Shown here: positions 8,730-18,019 of the stretch, piece by piece
How positions within the stretch are numbered: position 1 is the stretch's first letter
Layout: the number at the start of each line of letters is the position of its first letter
NCBI RefSeq assembly: GCF_000374085.1
Contig: NZ_KB893400.1
Location: 1-64,000 of the forward strand
Length of the DNA stretch: 64,000 nucleotides
Origin: Spirosoma spitsbergense DSM 19989
GTDB taxonomy: Bacteria > Bacteroidota > Bacteroidia > Cytophagales > Spirosomataceae
Reading direction: 5' to 3'
Program-made: the position numbers and the translations under genes
The notes under the pieces: model-generated
Seen by the model: only the letters and a program-made list of their open reading frames with translations
Databases searched by the model: none
What the model was told of the DNA's origin: nothing

Positions 8730-9085
8730 ACTTTTTGTCGTTTATAGTCTGTCGCGGAAAAGTATGTAGTACCCGGTAATTAAGAAATATGTTTTGAGCG
8801 ATTACGAACATATCCCTAAAAAAAACCGTTATTCTATTGCACAAGCCGGATAAACTCTCTAAAATTGTCCGCGTTTAGCGCAAAACCAATGGCAAAGCTC
8901 GTTTACTTACCGACTTTCTTCCATACTACGCCATTTCGGTTTAGGTCCGAAAGGACTACATCTCTTTGTTTGCCTATGTGGTAAACTATTTCCGCCTTTT
9001 TTCTCGTTTTATCTTCTCACAACAAATCAGCTCGGATTACGCTGTCTCCGTTTTTGCGGCTTCACAACCGCCCGAATAAACGACA
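8730..9085. other. Intergenic region without a recognised gene
   Basis: About 356 bases separate the divergent MFS remnant and the GNAT gene. I see no convincing reading frame, RNA gene or long inverted repeat. It should hold the promoters of both flanking genes; no clear TAnnTTTG box with a well-spaced upstream TTG was found. Confidence 0.5.
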
Positions 9086-9796
9086 ATGATCACCCCAGAA
9101 ATAATTAACGACCAATACATTATTCAGGTCGCCAATGAAAACCACCTTCGGCTGGCCGAAACCATCTGCCATGAAATGGAAGAGAGCGCCAAAGCCAGAG
9201 GAACCGGCATTGCCAAACGTTCGCCCATTTATGTAATGGAAAAGATGGTTGAAGGCAAAGCTATTATTGCAACGGCCATTACCGGCGAATGGGTTGGCTT
9301 CTGCTACGTTGAAACGTGGGACCACGGTAAATTCGTAGCAAACTCAGGACTAATTGTGCATCCTGATTACCGCAAGAGTGGTATTGCGACGCATATCAAA
9401 GCGAAAGCATTCGAGTTGTCCCGGAAGATGTTTCCCACCGCCAGGATTATTGGTATCACCACGAGTCTGGCGGTTATGAAAATCAATTCTGATTTAGGCT
9501 ACCAGCCGGTTACACTCAGCGAGTTGCCGGGCGATGAGTCCTTCTGGAAAGGTTGCCAGACCTGCGCGAACTTCGATATTCTGACTCGTACAGAGCGTAA
9601 GCACTGCCTATGTACCGGTATGCTTTATGATCCCGAAGAACATAAGCAGCAAACGAAAGAGGAGAAGTGGAATTTTCTGAAAGAATCAAAATTATACGAA
9701 CGCTGGATGCGGATAAAAAAACGAATCCTGCTACGAATAACTCCAGCGGATCGCTCGCGTTCACGACGGATGGATCAGGAACTTGAAACCGTATAA
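9086..9796 (+). CDS. GNAT family N-acetyltransferase with C-terminal cysteine motif
   Basis: The 236-residue protein has a GNAT acetyl-CoA-binding segment, VHPDYRKSGIATHIKAKA (about 91-108), after the strand GEWVGFCYVETW. The C-terminal part carries a CxxC...CxC pattern (Cys157, 160, 174, 176) that may bind zinc. Proteins of this shape occur at the head of arginine-biosynthesis clusters in Bacteroidota, where an N-acetylglutamate synthase role has been proposed; I recall this as general knowledge and cannot test it here. No arg genes lie nearby, and the gene is monocistronic with a strong terminator after it. The substrate is therefore open. Confidence 0.8.
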   Translation: MITPEIINDQYIIQVANENHLRLAETICHEMEESAKARGTGIAKRSPIYVMEKMVEGKAIIATAITGEWVGFCYVETWDHGKFVANSGLIVHPDYRKSGIATHIKAKAFELSRKMFPTARIIGITTSLAVMKINSDLGYQPVTLSELPGDESFWKGCQTCANFDILTRTERKHCLCTGMLYDPEEHKQQTKEEKWNFLKESKLYERWMRIKKRILLRITPADRSRSRRMDQELETV

Positions 9797-9833
9797 GTGT
9801 CTGCCCAGGCCGACAGTCTTCTGTATTTTAGCC

Positions 9834-9871
9834 AAAAAGCCTGCTTCGTTGCGCAACGAAGCAGGCTTTTT
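9834..9871. terminator. Bidirectional terminator between GNAT and DUF4394 genes
   Basis: A perfect 38-base palindrome (18-bp arms around a CG centre) begins with AAAAAGCC and ends with GGCTTTTT. It lies between two convergent genes. T-runs on both strands make it a typical shared intrinsic terminator. Confidence 0.9.
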
Positions 9872-9902
9872 CAATAGCGAAAAACGTAACTGCGCCTTTA
9901 AC

Positions 9903-11255
9903 TCACAAACCCAAACCAGTAGTAAAACCACGAATAGTAGGATTACCCGGCAATAGAATTTCCGAAGATGCCGATCTGTTTACTGGGTTGATTGCACGAA
10001 TCCGGGTCGAGTCATTGGTTCGGAGTAGGGTATAAGCGGGTCGCGTTAGGTTTGGCAGGTATTGATTCGGCGCTTGTTCCACCTTGTCAACCATACCGTC
10101 AACAGGATTTAACAGGAATGTTTGCCCGGTAGCCATTTTAAGCCAGATACGGTCTGATATAGGCGTGAACCGGAAATCAGCAATAGGCTCTGACAGTTGA
10201 TTGCCAAATGGGGCTTTGCTAACTGCAGAAGCTATACCACTGGCAGTATTCAGCATATATAACCTGTTTGAACTTCCCAGGGCATATAACTGCCCCGTTG
10301 AGGGACGGAAATCGAGACCATTGATCTCTTCGCCTTCCTGTAAGCCCGTAACCGTCTTCGCCACGGGCAGTGGGTTCAATGGGTTGAAAACAAGCAGACT
10401 ATTATTACTGTCAATGGCGTAGGCAACTGGCTCTGTAGGAACCGCCAGCCCAATGATGGTGCCCGGCAGGTTACCTAACTTATGTAATCGGCCTGTTGCG
10501 AGGTTAACTTGCTGAAGCTCAGAAGCACCGTTAAATGTTACGGCTACCAGGCCATGGCCATCGGGTGTAATATCAAACCCAGCCGCGCCGGCAATATCCA
10601 GTCCCAGAGCACCAACGTCGGTAAGTTTGCTTTTACCTGATTGCGTTTGTATATAGAGCCGGTCCGTAGCTGGGTCGATATTATACAGTACTGTTGTCAG
10701 TGCGCCCGCCCGGTTGTTAGTATAAGCCAGTTCGGAAACCATAATGCCCATCAAGTTACTACTGATGCTGTTCTTAGCCGCGACTAAACCCGTCTCCGGG
10801 TTTAGCCAGAAATCCTGTCCATCGGTGCTAATCAGCCGAATGCGGTCGAAGGCTGGGTTGAAATCAATGCCCACAATACTACCAGTAAGGCTGGGTGTGA
10901 AAGGGTTGGTCGTTAACGGACGCGCTTCGGCCGTATTGGGGTTGATTATAAACAGGCGACTTTTGTTACTCACTCCGTAAAGCTGTCCCGTAGCAGGCCG
11001 GAAATCAATAGACATGATCCGCTCTCCGACCTCTACGTTTGTGCCGACTATGCGTATCGGTGTTATCGGCTCATGCAGCGTGCCTGAGGTTACACGCATC
11101 AACTGATTGGCATCGTTCAGCGCATAAACCGGGGCTTCGAGTAATAAATCAGGGTTTGGGGCCAGCCGGTCGTCGCAGGCATTCATTATCAATAGTAGGC
11201 TGATCACCAGCACGCTGATAATGGCACGAAGACTTTTTCTGTAAAAAACGACCAT
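9903..11255 (-). CDS. DUF4394 domain-containing lipoprotein
   Basis: From the ATG at 11255 (the longer frame begins with TTG at 11279) the product has 450 residues. A lipoprotein signal with lipobox IMNAC ends at about residue 27. The mature part is two similar halves with repeated strands such as IDFRPATGQLYGV and LDFRPSTGQLYAL, plus DFNPAFDRIRLIS and FTPISDRIWLK. This is the DUF4394 pattern, predicted to form a beta-propeller-like surface domain. Its biochemical role is not known. It is probably anchored in the outer or inner membrane. It shares a terminator region with the convergent GNAT gene and has its own upstream spacer. Confidence 0.85.
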   Translation of the reverse strand: MVVFYRKSLRAIISVLVISLLLIMNACDDRLAPNPDLLLEAPVYALNDANQLMRVTSGTLHEPITPIRIVGTNVEVGERIMSIDFRPATGQLYGVSNKSRLFIINPNTAEARPLTTNPFTPSLTGSIVGIDFNPAFDRIRLISTDGQDFWLNPETGLVAAKNSISSNLMGIMVSELAYTNNRAGALTTVLYNIDPATDRLYIQTQSGKSKLTDVGALGLDIAGAAGFDITPDGHGLVAVTFNGASELQQVNLATGRLHKLGNLPGTIIGLAVPTEPVAYAIDSNNSLLVFNPLNPLPVAKTVTGLQEGEEINGLDFRPSTGQLYALGSSNRLYMLNTASGIASAVSKAPFGNQLSEPIADFRFTPISDRIWLKMATGQTFLLNPVDGMVDKVEQAPNQYLPNLTRPAYTLLRTNDSTRIRAINPVNRSASSEILLPGNPTIRGFTTGLGL

Positions 11256-11375
11256 AGTAAACGTTTCCGGATAGATCAAAACATAGTTACGTTCTTTATA
11301 CGTTTAGCTATGTTCACTGGATTTAATACATTAAAAATAACAATTTACGGTGAATCGTGGCGCAAGACTAACAAT

Positions 11376-12878
11376 TTACCATTTTTTCTTTACGCTGATA
11401 TAGCCACCAACGTTGTCAGGCATCAGTTCGCCCCGGTCAAGGGCTACCGTAGTTGTTAACCAGGTTCCCGCCCATTTGTTAAGCGGCCACTGAGCGGTTA
11501 AAAGGGTGGATAACTGATGGATTACCTCCGGGTAAGGTTGTTTATACGAACCAAAATTGCGGCTATACGACAAACGGGTAGTCAACGTAGGGCCGCGTCG
11601 AAAGGCGCTGAGGGTACCCAAGTACCAGGCCACTACCCGATTATTGGGAAAGAAACCATTCGCACCAAAATCATTCCCTACAGCCGGAGCCAGATCAGAA
11701 CGTGGCATGATGAACGGCGTACCAATCGTTCGCCCCCGGTATGACCACCCCTGTGTATACTGGCTGTTATTGAAATAATTGTCATTTCCCTGATACCGGG
11801 CTGTTTGGTCAAAGGTTGGGCCACTTTGATTGGTGGTGCTTAGCCATTCGAGTACAACCCGGTCAAACCGGAAGCGGGATTTAATGGGGGAGTGGTTCTG
11901 AAAACGTAGACCTGTCAATCCATCCGGTATGTTTTTCAAAGCCAGCCCCGAAGCATCCTCATATATATGCTGGTGGTAGAGTAGCCAGTTATGCCGCTTT
12001 CCTAACCACTCCATCGCGATGTCATAGTTGCCTACGTGATTTCCAACGCGATTAGTACCGTCAAAAGTTGTAAACCGGTCGTTTTCCAAAGCATCCGGAT
12101 AGCGACCGGTTAGCAGGGATAAATAGTCCTGAAAAGAGGTAGGTAAACTGCCGTCTACCGCCAAATCTGTTCGGCCAATCAGATAATCGGCTCGTCCACC
12201 CCATTGTACCTGATGGTTTAGGCCAGCGTAAAAACGAAAGCGCCAGTTGGGCTTTCCAACCCGGCCATACAGGTACTTCTGGTGAAGATAGCTCCCCTGT
12301 ATATAAGAGTTGGCAAACCAACCATGCGCGTACCCTACCCGAAAAGACAGCAACTTTTTGGTAAAGCCAATTGGTACATAATTGGGTGTTTGTAACGCTA
12401 TTTTTGGGAATGGCATGGCATTACCCGACCAGGCAACAAAACCAGACGTCAGCAGGGTGTCGCCCAGCCCAGCTACCTCACGCCGGTTACCGCCGTATAG
12501 TTCCAGGATACCAAAACGAATTTTTACGTAGGCATCGGGTACCAACACGGCCGGATTGTTGGGAGTAGACGTTGGGCCAACGTTGGCAACAGTATATAAC
12601 CCAAAGCCCCAGTCGAAACGCGATTTTCGTTTTGGCGTCGAATCGGACCGAGTCTGATAATCGCGCTGTATTCCCGCCCGTATTGTTCCGAAAGAACCCT
12701 GCAACGGAATGGTATTATACTGATTGACCCGTAGCCAAAAAGGGTTTTGCGGGGATGAAGTAGCTAACCCACCGATTTCGAGGGAGTAATGAATCGGTTT
12801 AGTTGAGGGAGTTGATTGGGTCCAGCCGGCAGCTATGGGTAAAATAACGAGACTTAGGATTGGGAAACGTTTCCACAT
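11376..12878 (-). CDS. Capsule assembly Wzi-family outer membrane barrel
   Basis: The 500-residue protein has an N-terminal signal peptide (MWKRFPILSLVILPIAAGWTQ) and then the start typical of Wzi-like proteins (HYSLEIGGLATSSPQNPFWLRVNQYN). The remainder alternates polar and aromatic residues as expected for an 18-strand barrel and ends in YISVKKKW, a terminal aromatic. E. coli Wzi is a lectin-like barrel that anchors capsule to the cell surface; Bacteroidota homologues are often annotated by this domain only. It lies about 27 kb from the polysaccharide locus in this window, so a functional link is possible but not shown. Confidence 0.85.
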   Translation of the reverse strand: MWKRFPILSLVILPIAAGWTQSTPSTKPIHYSLEIGGLATSSPQNPFWLRVNQYNTIPLQGSFGTIRAGIQRDYQTRSDSTPKRKSRFDWGFGLYTVANVGPTSTPNNPAVLVPDAYVKIRFGILELYGGNRREVAGLGDTLLTSGFVAWSGNAMPFPKIALQTPNYVPIGFTKKLLSFRVGYAHGWFANSYIQGSYLHQKYLYGRVGKPNWRFRFYAGLNHQVQWGGRADYLIGRTDLAVDGSLPTSFQDYLSLLTGRYPDALENDRFTTFDGTNRVGNHVGNYDIAMEWLGKRHNWLLYHQHIYEDASGLALKNIPDGLTGLRFQNHSPIKSRFRFDRVVLEWLSTTNQSGPTFDQTARYQGNDNYFNNSQYTQGWSYRGRTIGTPFIMPRSDLAPAVGNDFGANGFFPNNRVVAWYLGTLSAFRRGPTLTTRLSYSRNFGSYKQPYPEVIHQLSTLLTAQWPLNKWAGTWLTTTVALDRGELMPDNVGGYISVKKKW

Positions 12879-13016
12879 AAGCCGGGGCGGGTATAGTAAG
12901 GATAATTATCCGTAAACATACAACGCGATGATTAATTAAGGACACTAACTAAAATGTAAGCATTTGAAAACATCCTGCCTCGTTTCTGGATTAACAACTA
13001 TAAATATGTTTGGCGA

Positions 13017-13835
13017 ATGGAATTACCCTTTACTACGCTTAATAACGGTGTCCAAATGCCCCTGCTTGGTATTGGTGTTTATGCCCCAAAACAGACCAAC
13101 GAGGTACAGCAGGCCGTAGAATGGGCACTTGAATCAGGTTGTCGATTGATAGATACTGCTTCTGCTTATGGCAACGAGCGCGAAGTGGGCGATGCTATTC
13201 GGGAAAGCGGCCTCTCCCGAAGTGACGTTTTTATTACAACTAAAGTCTGGAACGATGATCAGGGCTACACCCGAACCCTGCGGGCGTTTAACCGAAGTCT
13301 GGAACGCCTGCGCCTGGATGTGGTGGATTTGTACTTAATTCACTGGCCCATTAAAGAACATCGGCACGAAACCTGGCGAGCACTTGAAAAGATCTATATG
13401 GATGGCCGCGCCCGCGCCATTGGTGTATCAAACCACTACCTGGACCAGCTGGATGAGTTATTGACCGAAGCAATTATTAAACCCGCTGTTAATCAGATCG
13501 AATTTAGTCCTTACTGCTATCTTCCTGAGGTGTTGGATTATTGTCGTCAGAAAAACATTCAGCCAGAGGGGTATGCTCCTGTAGTACGGGGGCAAAAAGC
13601 CGAAGATCCGAAGTTGGTCGCTTTAGCCCGTAAATACGGTAAATCGACGTATCAGCTTCTGATCCGATGGTCGTTGCAACATGGAGTAGTCACTATTCCA
13701 AAATCAGTAAAGCGTGAACGGATACAGGAAAATTTTGATGTATTGAACTTCACGATTACCGATGAGGATATGGCTCTAATGGATACCTTCTATGACAATA
13801 CCCGTATTGCTGATGATCCCCGGACTAGGGAGTAA
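13017..13835 (+). CDS. Aldo/keto reductase
   Basis: The 272-residue cytosolic TIM-barrel enzyme carries the full catalytic tetrad: Asp46 (LIDTASAYGNE), Tyr51, Lys76 (FITTKVW) and His109 (YLIHWP). The NADPH-binding end IPKSVKRERIQEN is also present. It belongs to the AKR5-like group (2,5-diketo-gluconate reductase type) and should reduce small aldehydes or ketones; the physiological substrate cannot be told. It diverges from the Wzi-like gene. Its stop lies 11 bases from the 3' end of the convergent Nif3-like gene. Confidence 0.92.
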   Translation: MELPFTTLNNGVQMPLLGIGVYAPKQTNEVQQAVEWALESGCRLIDTASAYGNEREVGDAIRESGLSRSDVFITTKVWNDDQGYTRTLRAFNRSLERLRLDVVDLYLIHWPIKEHRHETWRALEKIYMDGRARAIGVSNHYLDQLDELLTEAIIKPAVNQIEFSPYCYLPEVLDYCRQKNIQPEGYAPVVRGQKAEDPKLVALARKYGKSTYQLLIRWSLQHGVVTIPKSVKRERIQENFDVLNFTITDEDMALMDTFYDNTRIADDPRTRE

Positions 13836-13845
13836 ACCGATTTTA

Positions 13846-14621
13846 TCACCTAACCGCTACTACTGACTCATGTACAACACACTCAACCGGTAAGTGTTCC
13901 CCGATTATATCAGCCAGCATACGCATGCCCCATTCTTCACTTCGGCGATGCCCGGCAGCAATAACAGCCATACCCGTGTCGTCAACCGCCTGCTGACCCG
14001 CCTTACGATAGGCCCCTGTTAAATAAAGATGTGACCTTTCTCATCGGCCTCCCGAACAAGCGCATCAGTCATGGCCCCTACCACTGCCACGCGGTAACTA
14101 TCCGGCTGCCATCCGCCAGAGCCATACCCCGCTTCGGCGCGGTCGTACCCACCAAAAATTGTTTTAATCCTGTCAAGTAAAAGATCAAATTCCTGGGGAT
14201 TGATGTCGATGAGCATGCCAATAGGTCGTGGAGGCAGGGTTTTGCCAGAATCATCGGCCGACTTCTTATAACCAATGGGCTGTAGATTGCCCATAGCCCC
14301 TAACTGACTGGCCAAACGGCTATTATAGCCCATTGTTAGTGTTTCGTCGAAGGGTAGATGATGGGACAGAATACCTAAATCGGGGGGTAAACGGGACAAG
14401 TCAATTTTCCAGGGACGATGTAACCAGAGGGCGTCAATCTGCGTTTCATCTACCCAGTCATACAACCGGAAAAACGGCTCCAGGGCTAACCCAACCCGTT
14501 TTATTGGTCGTTTTGATGGATAGTAAATACCGCCTTGCTCCGTTTCGGGAAATTTTCCAACTGACAGTTCCTTTTGCAGAAAATCCGCCAGGTCGCTTAT
14601 GAAGAAAGTGGACATATGCAT
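13846..14621 (-). pseudogene. Nif3-like dinuclear metal protein, frameshifted near 14035
   Basis: The main frame (14019-14621) encodes 200 residues of a Nif3/YbgI-type protein and stops at ADEKGHIFI. Shifting frame at about 14035 restores the expected C-terminus, HLYLTGAYRKAG, then MAVIAAGHRRSEEWGM, ending at a TGA at 13846-13848. The repaired protein has about 257 residues, near the family norm. The C-terminal half supplies the conserved metal ligands (GHRRSEE region), so the truncated frame would lack them. A one-base loss is the simplest explanation; it could be a true mutation or a sequencing error. The family's role is uncertain (GTP cyclohydrolase 1 type 2-like). Confidence 0.8.
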
Positions 14622-14762
14622 GTTTTCTAAACTGCCTACCTAATGGATAGTTTACCACAAAAAACACTGTTTTTGGGCCAACAGCACTGATTACAGGACC
14701 AATGTACCGTTTTTTATGAACCGGTTGCTCAAAAAAAAGTGGATTTGTACGAAGTTAACCAG

Positions 14763-14770
14763 TAAATTTG
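14763..14770 (+). promoter_or_regulatory. Candidate -7 box (TAAATTTG) of the MATE gene
   Basis: TAAATTTG matches the Bacteroidota -7 consensus TAnnTTTG exactly. A TTTG at 14744-14747 could be the upstream element, but the spacing is shorter than usual, so support is modest. It would give a leader of about 180 bases. Confidence 0.35.
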
Positions 14771-14826
14771 TGCGCTAAACGAATGCGCGCTGGCGGTTCC
14801 AAAATGCCCATGAAGTTCTTCGCTTA

Positions 14827-14845
14827 AAAACCCTCCCAGGGTTTT
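14827..14845 (+). promoter_or_regulatory. Short leader hairpin before the MATE gene
   Basis: AAAACCCT and AGGGTTTT form an 8-bp stem with a 3-base loop, 110 bases before the MATE start. It could be a weak attenuator or the end of an upstream transcript. No known riboswitch was recognised. Confidence 0.35.
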
Positions 14846-14955
14846 ACGTTTTCTCTCAAGTGTCAACAAACCTCTAGTTTGTCTGGCACAATACTTTTTC
14901 TCCTTTCATACACACGAGCCAGTAACCATCGGTTGCGGCACATCTATATGGCTAA

Positions 14956-16341
14956 ATGACCAGATTTATTCGGTTGTTCCTGGCCGCTTTGCGCGGTTCA
15001 GAATCTAATTTCACTTCAGGCAGTATTAACAGGGCAATTTTTCTATTATCCGTTCCAATGATTCTGGAAATGGTCATGGAGTCATTGTTCGCCGTTGTCG
15101 ACGTCTTTTTTGTAGCAAAAATCAATACCGAAGCCATCGCTACGGTTGGACTTACGGAGTCTGTATTAACCCTGGTCTATTCCATTGCCATCGGGTTAAG
15201 TACGGCGGCTACTGCGCTCGTAGCCCGGCGCATAGGCGAGCAGAATAGTAGGGGGGCTGGCCGGGCAGTAGGGCAGGTAATTCTTGTTTCGGTTATTCTG
15301 GCCGTTGTAATGGGCGTACCAGGATTTTTATTTGCCGGTACTATTCTACGGCTCATGGGAGGCAATGAGCAGCTGATTGCCAACGGGACAGGGTTTACCC
15401 GAATGATTTTCATTAGTTCACCTGCCATCATACTACTGTATACGCTTAGCGGCTGTCTGCGTGGTGCAGGAGATGCCTCTATGGCTATGCGCTCGTTGTG
15501 GCTGGCCAACGGGGTTAATATCCTGCTTTGCCCGGTGTTCATTTTTGGCTTAGGACCATTCCCCGAAATGGGCGTGCTGGGATCGGCGGTAGCCACAACA
15601 ACGGGTCGGACGATTGGTGTTATCTACCAACTGATTGCCCTGTCTCGCCGAAAAGGAGCGATTCAGTTGTTACAGACAGATATGGCACCCGATGCCAGTA
15701 TTATCCGGAATCTGCTTGGTTTGGCCGTTGGGGGTGCCAGTCAGTTTTTGGTTGGTTCTGCCAGTTGGATTTTTCTAACCCGACTGCTGGCTACGTTTGG
15801 TAGTGATGTGGTAGCTGGATACACGATTGCTATCCGGATTATCGTGTTTACCATTTTACCGTCCTGGGGAATGGCCAACGCTGCCGCAACGCTGGTGGGT
15901 CAGAATTTGGGAGCTGGTTTTCCCGACCGGGCCGAAACATCGGCATGGCGGGCAGCTTTCTGCAACATGATTTTTCTGGCGGCCGTTGGCATTGGTTTTT
16001 TTCTGGGAGCTACGCAGATTGTTGGTTTATTCGATAGCAATCCTCGGGTGGTCGACGTGGCAGTGCAGGGCTTACGAATATTTTGTCTGGGCTATCTGTT
16101 CATGGCCTACGGCATGGTACTTAGTCAATCGCTCAACGGAGCGGGCGACACCCGAACACCAACGCTCATTAATATTGTATGCTTCTGGCTGGTAGAAATA
16201 CCTCTTGCCTACACCCTGGCGCACGTTCTCCACTGGGGACCATCCGGCGTATTCTGGTCGGTAGCAACGAGTGAAATTCTGATGGCCGTCCTGTCTATTT
16301 TTGTATTTCGGCGGGGGCGCTGGAAAACCGTTCAGGTGTGA
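14956..16341 (+). CDS. MATE family multidrug/sodium efflux transporter
   Basis: The 461-residue inner membrane protein has the two-times-six helix layout of MATE pumps. The N-terminal half begins with NRAIFLLSVPMILEMVMESLF and contains INTEAIATVGLTESV; the C-terminal half starts near LLGLAVGGASQFLVGSASWIF. Conserved signals include the GCLRGAGDASMAM segment and its counterpart SQSLNGAGDTRTPT. Members export cationic drugs or metabolites in exchange for sodium or protons. It stands alone after a long leader and before hflX in the same direction, with about 130 bases between. The substrate is not predictable. Confidence 0.93.
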   Translation: MTRFIRLFLAALRGSESNFTSGSINRAIFLLSVPMILEMVMESLFAVVDVFFVAKINTEAIATVGLTESVLTLVYSIAIGLSTAATALVARRIGEQNSRGAGRAVGQVILVSVILAVVMGVPGFLFAGTILRLMGGNEQLIANGTGFTRMIFISSPAIILLYTLSGCLRGAGDASMAMRSLWLANGVNILLCPVFIFGLGPFPEMGVLGSAVATTTGRTIGVIYQLIALSRRKGAIQLLQTDMAPDASIIRNLLGLAVGGASQFLVGSASWIFLTRLLATFGSDVVAGYTIAIRIIVFTILPSWGMANAAATLVGQNLGAGFPDRAETSAWRAAFCNMIFLAAVGIGFFLGATQIVGLFDSNPRVVDVAVQGLRIFCLGYLFMAYGMVLSQSLNGAGDTRTPTLINIVCFWLVEIPLAYTLAHVLHWGPSGVFWSVATSEILMAVLSIFVFRRGRWKTVQV

Positions 16342-16473
16342 GCGAAGCAGACTGAAGCCACGCTTCTTATACCGAAACTTTTACCCACAGCCCCCCGTTA
16401 TTTATCTCATGGGGTGTTGGTTAGTATTTTCGACAAATACACACCCAACACCCACTTATCCCTGAATCTATTT

Positions 16474-17751
16474 ATGATCGATACCACTAAACCACCCGAA
16501 ACCGCCGTACTCGTTGCCTTGATTACGCAGAAACAAACCGCCGACCAGACGAAGGAATATCTGGCCGAACTGGCATTTCTGGCCGAGACATCGGGTGTGA
16601 AGACTATTCAAGCGTTTACACAGAAAATGGACCGGCCTGATACCCGTACGTTTGTGGGCAAAGGCAAACTGGAGGAAATCCAGACGTTCATTCTTGATAA
16701 CCCCGTTGATTCTGTCATTTTCGATGATGATCTGACGCCTGCGCAGGTGCGGAACCTGGAAGACAGCTTTAAGGATGTAAAAGTGCTGGACCGAAGCCTG
16801 CTCATCCTGAATATATTTTCGATGCGGGCGCAAACGGCTCAATCGCGGGTACAGGTCGAGTTAGCGCAATACCAGTATATGTACCCCCGGCTGACCCGGA
16901 TGTGGAGTCACTTGACCAGCCAGAAAGGGGGGGTAGGTATGCGCGGACCGGGTGAGAAAGAACTCGAAACCGACCGGCGGATTGTAAAAGACCGAATCTC
17001 GTTTCTGAAGGAAAAACTCGCCAAAATCGATAAACAAAGCCAGACGCGCCGGAAAGAGCGGGATCGGCTGGTACGCGTTGCCCTTGTGGGATATACCAAC
17101 GTGGGTAAATCGACACTGATGCGCACCATGGCCAAAACCGACGTTTTTGCCGAGAACAAACTTTTCGCGACGGTCGATTCAACGGTGCGAAAAGTAACGT
17201 TGGGTAATATTCCCTTCCTTCTGACAGATACCGTTGGGTTCATTCGCAAGTTGCCGACGATGTTGATCGAATCATTTAAATCAACCCTCGACGAAGTGCG
17301 GGAAGCTGATATTCTGGTTCACGTGGTGGATGTATCGCACCCTAATTTTGAGGAGCAGATTGAAGTTGTCAACTCGACACTAGCCGACATTAAGGCCGCC
17401 GATAAACCGATGGTGCTGGTATTCAATAAGATGGATCGATTTGTTCCAAAAGATGAGTGGGCCGATCAGCTTCAGTTGGGTGAAGATGATGAATTTATTG
17501 ATACGCAGGAAGATATCATTATTCCGGTAGCTGTTCGAAAACAGACGGCACTGGCCTACCTGAAGAAGACGTATCTTGCCCAAAAAGCCGACTACGTGGC
17601 CTTCATCTCTGCCGAAACGGGTGAGAATGTCGGTGAACTTCGGGAGTTGCTCTATGACCTGGTGAAAGAGAGGCATTACCAGATTTATCCAAACTGGAGT
17701 CATGTTCCCCTCTCCGAGTCGGCGGAGTACGGCGATGGTTTGGCGAGTTAG
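16474..17751 (+). CDS. hflX: Ribosome-associated GTPase HflX
   Basis: The 425-residue protein (ATG at 16474; the frame is open further upstream but those residues are not conserved) has the HflX N-terminal ATP-binding-like domain with TRTFVGKGKLEEI. The linker GGVGMRGPGEKELETDRR is the hallmark of the family. It is followed by the GTPase domain with G1 GYTNVGKSTL, G3 DTVGF and G4 NKMD. HflX splits stalled or hibernating 70S ribosomes under stress. The C-terminal part continues with the extra domain often seen in longer homologues. A hairpin terminator lies just downstream, so the gene is probably transcribed alone or with the MATE gene. Confidence 0.95.
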   Translation: MIDTTKPPETAVLVALITQKQTADQTKEYLAELAFLAETSGVKTIQAFTQKMDRPDTRTFVGKGKLEEIQTFILDNPVDSVIFDDDLTPAQVRNLEDSFKDVKVLDRSLLILNIFSMRAQTAQSRVQVELAQYQYMYPRLTRMWSHLTSQKGGVGMRGPGEKELETDRRIVKDRISFLKEKLAKIDKQSQTRRKERDRLVRVALVGYTNVGKSTLMRTMAKTDVFAENKLFATVDSTVRKVTLGNIPFLLTDTVGFIRKLPTMLIESFKSTLDEVREADILVHVVDVSHPNFEEQIEVVNSTLADIKAADKPMVLVFNKMDRFVPKDEWADQLQLGEDDEFIDTQEDIIIPVAVRKQTALAYLKKTYLAQKADYVAFISAETGENVGELRELLYDLVKERHYQIYPNWSHVPLSESAEYGDGLAS

Positions 17752-17777
17752 CGGATTTTTGGCAATTTTGTGACGTT

Positions 17778-17820
17778 GTTGTCCCTTCTCTCTCAATGTA
17801 GTGAGAAGGGACAACTTTTG
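17778..17820 (+). terminator. Terminator after hflX
   Basis: 13-bp perfect arms (17778-17790 and 17803-17815) with a 12-base loop lie 27 bases after the hflX stop. They are followed by cttttgg, a short T-run. Confidence 0.75.
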
Positions 17821-17910
17821 GTCCCACAGTCCGACTGGCAAAATCGGAACGCTGGACCAAAATAGTACCTAAACACGTATTATCGGTTTGGGTTAAGTAT
17901 ACCAATTTCT

Positions 17911-17982
17911 GGTCCCGTAGTTCAACGGATAGAATAAGCGTTTCCTAAACGCTTGATATGGGTTCGATTCCCGTCGGGACTA
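17911..17982 (+). tRNA. tRNA-Arg (anticodon CCT)
   Basis: The 72-base sequence folds into a cloverleaf. The acceptor arms GGTCCCG/CGGGACT contain one G-U pair. The D arm is GTTCAACGGATAGAAT, and the anticodon stem AGCGT/ACGCT encloses loop TTCCTAA with anticodon CCT at 17944-17946. The T arm is CGGG.TTCGATT.CCCG with the canonical TTCGA. CCA is not encoded. It decodes AGG. A terminator follows directly. No duplicated 3' end was seen nearby, so there is no sign of an integrated element at this tRNA. Confidence 0.95.
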
Positions 17983-17984
17983 CT

Positions 17985-18019
17985 AAAACCCCGTTTACAG
18001 GCCGTAAGCGGGGTTTTTT
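17985..18019 (+). terminator. Terminator of tRNA-Arg
   Basis: A 14-bp stem (AAAACCCCG.TTTAC against GTAAG.CGGGGTTTT, one wobble pair) with loop AGGCC ends in TTTTTT, three bases after the tRNA. Confidence 0.9.

Larger units (their letters stand above)
14622..14955. other. Intergenic leader upstream of the MATE gene
   Basis: About 330 bases with no credible gene. They hold a TAnnTTTG box at 14763-14770, a short hairpin at 14827-14845 and a weaker inverted repeat around 14866-14881 (aacaaac/gtttgt), giving the MATE gene an unusually long leader. Confidence 0.5.

Noticed and set aside
17911-17982. tRNA-Arg as the attachment site of an integrated island
   Set aside because: No integrase lies next to it and I found no second copy of its 3' end in the window.
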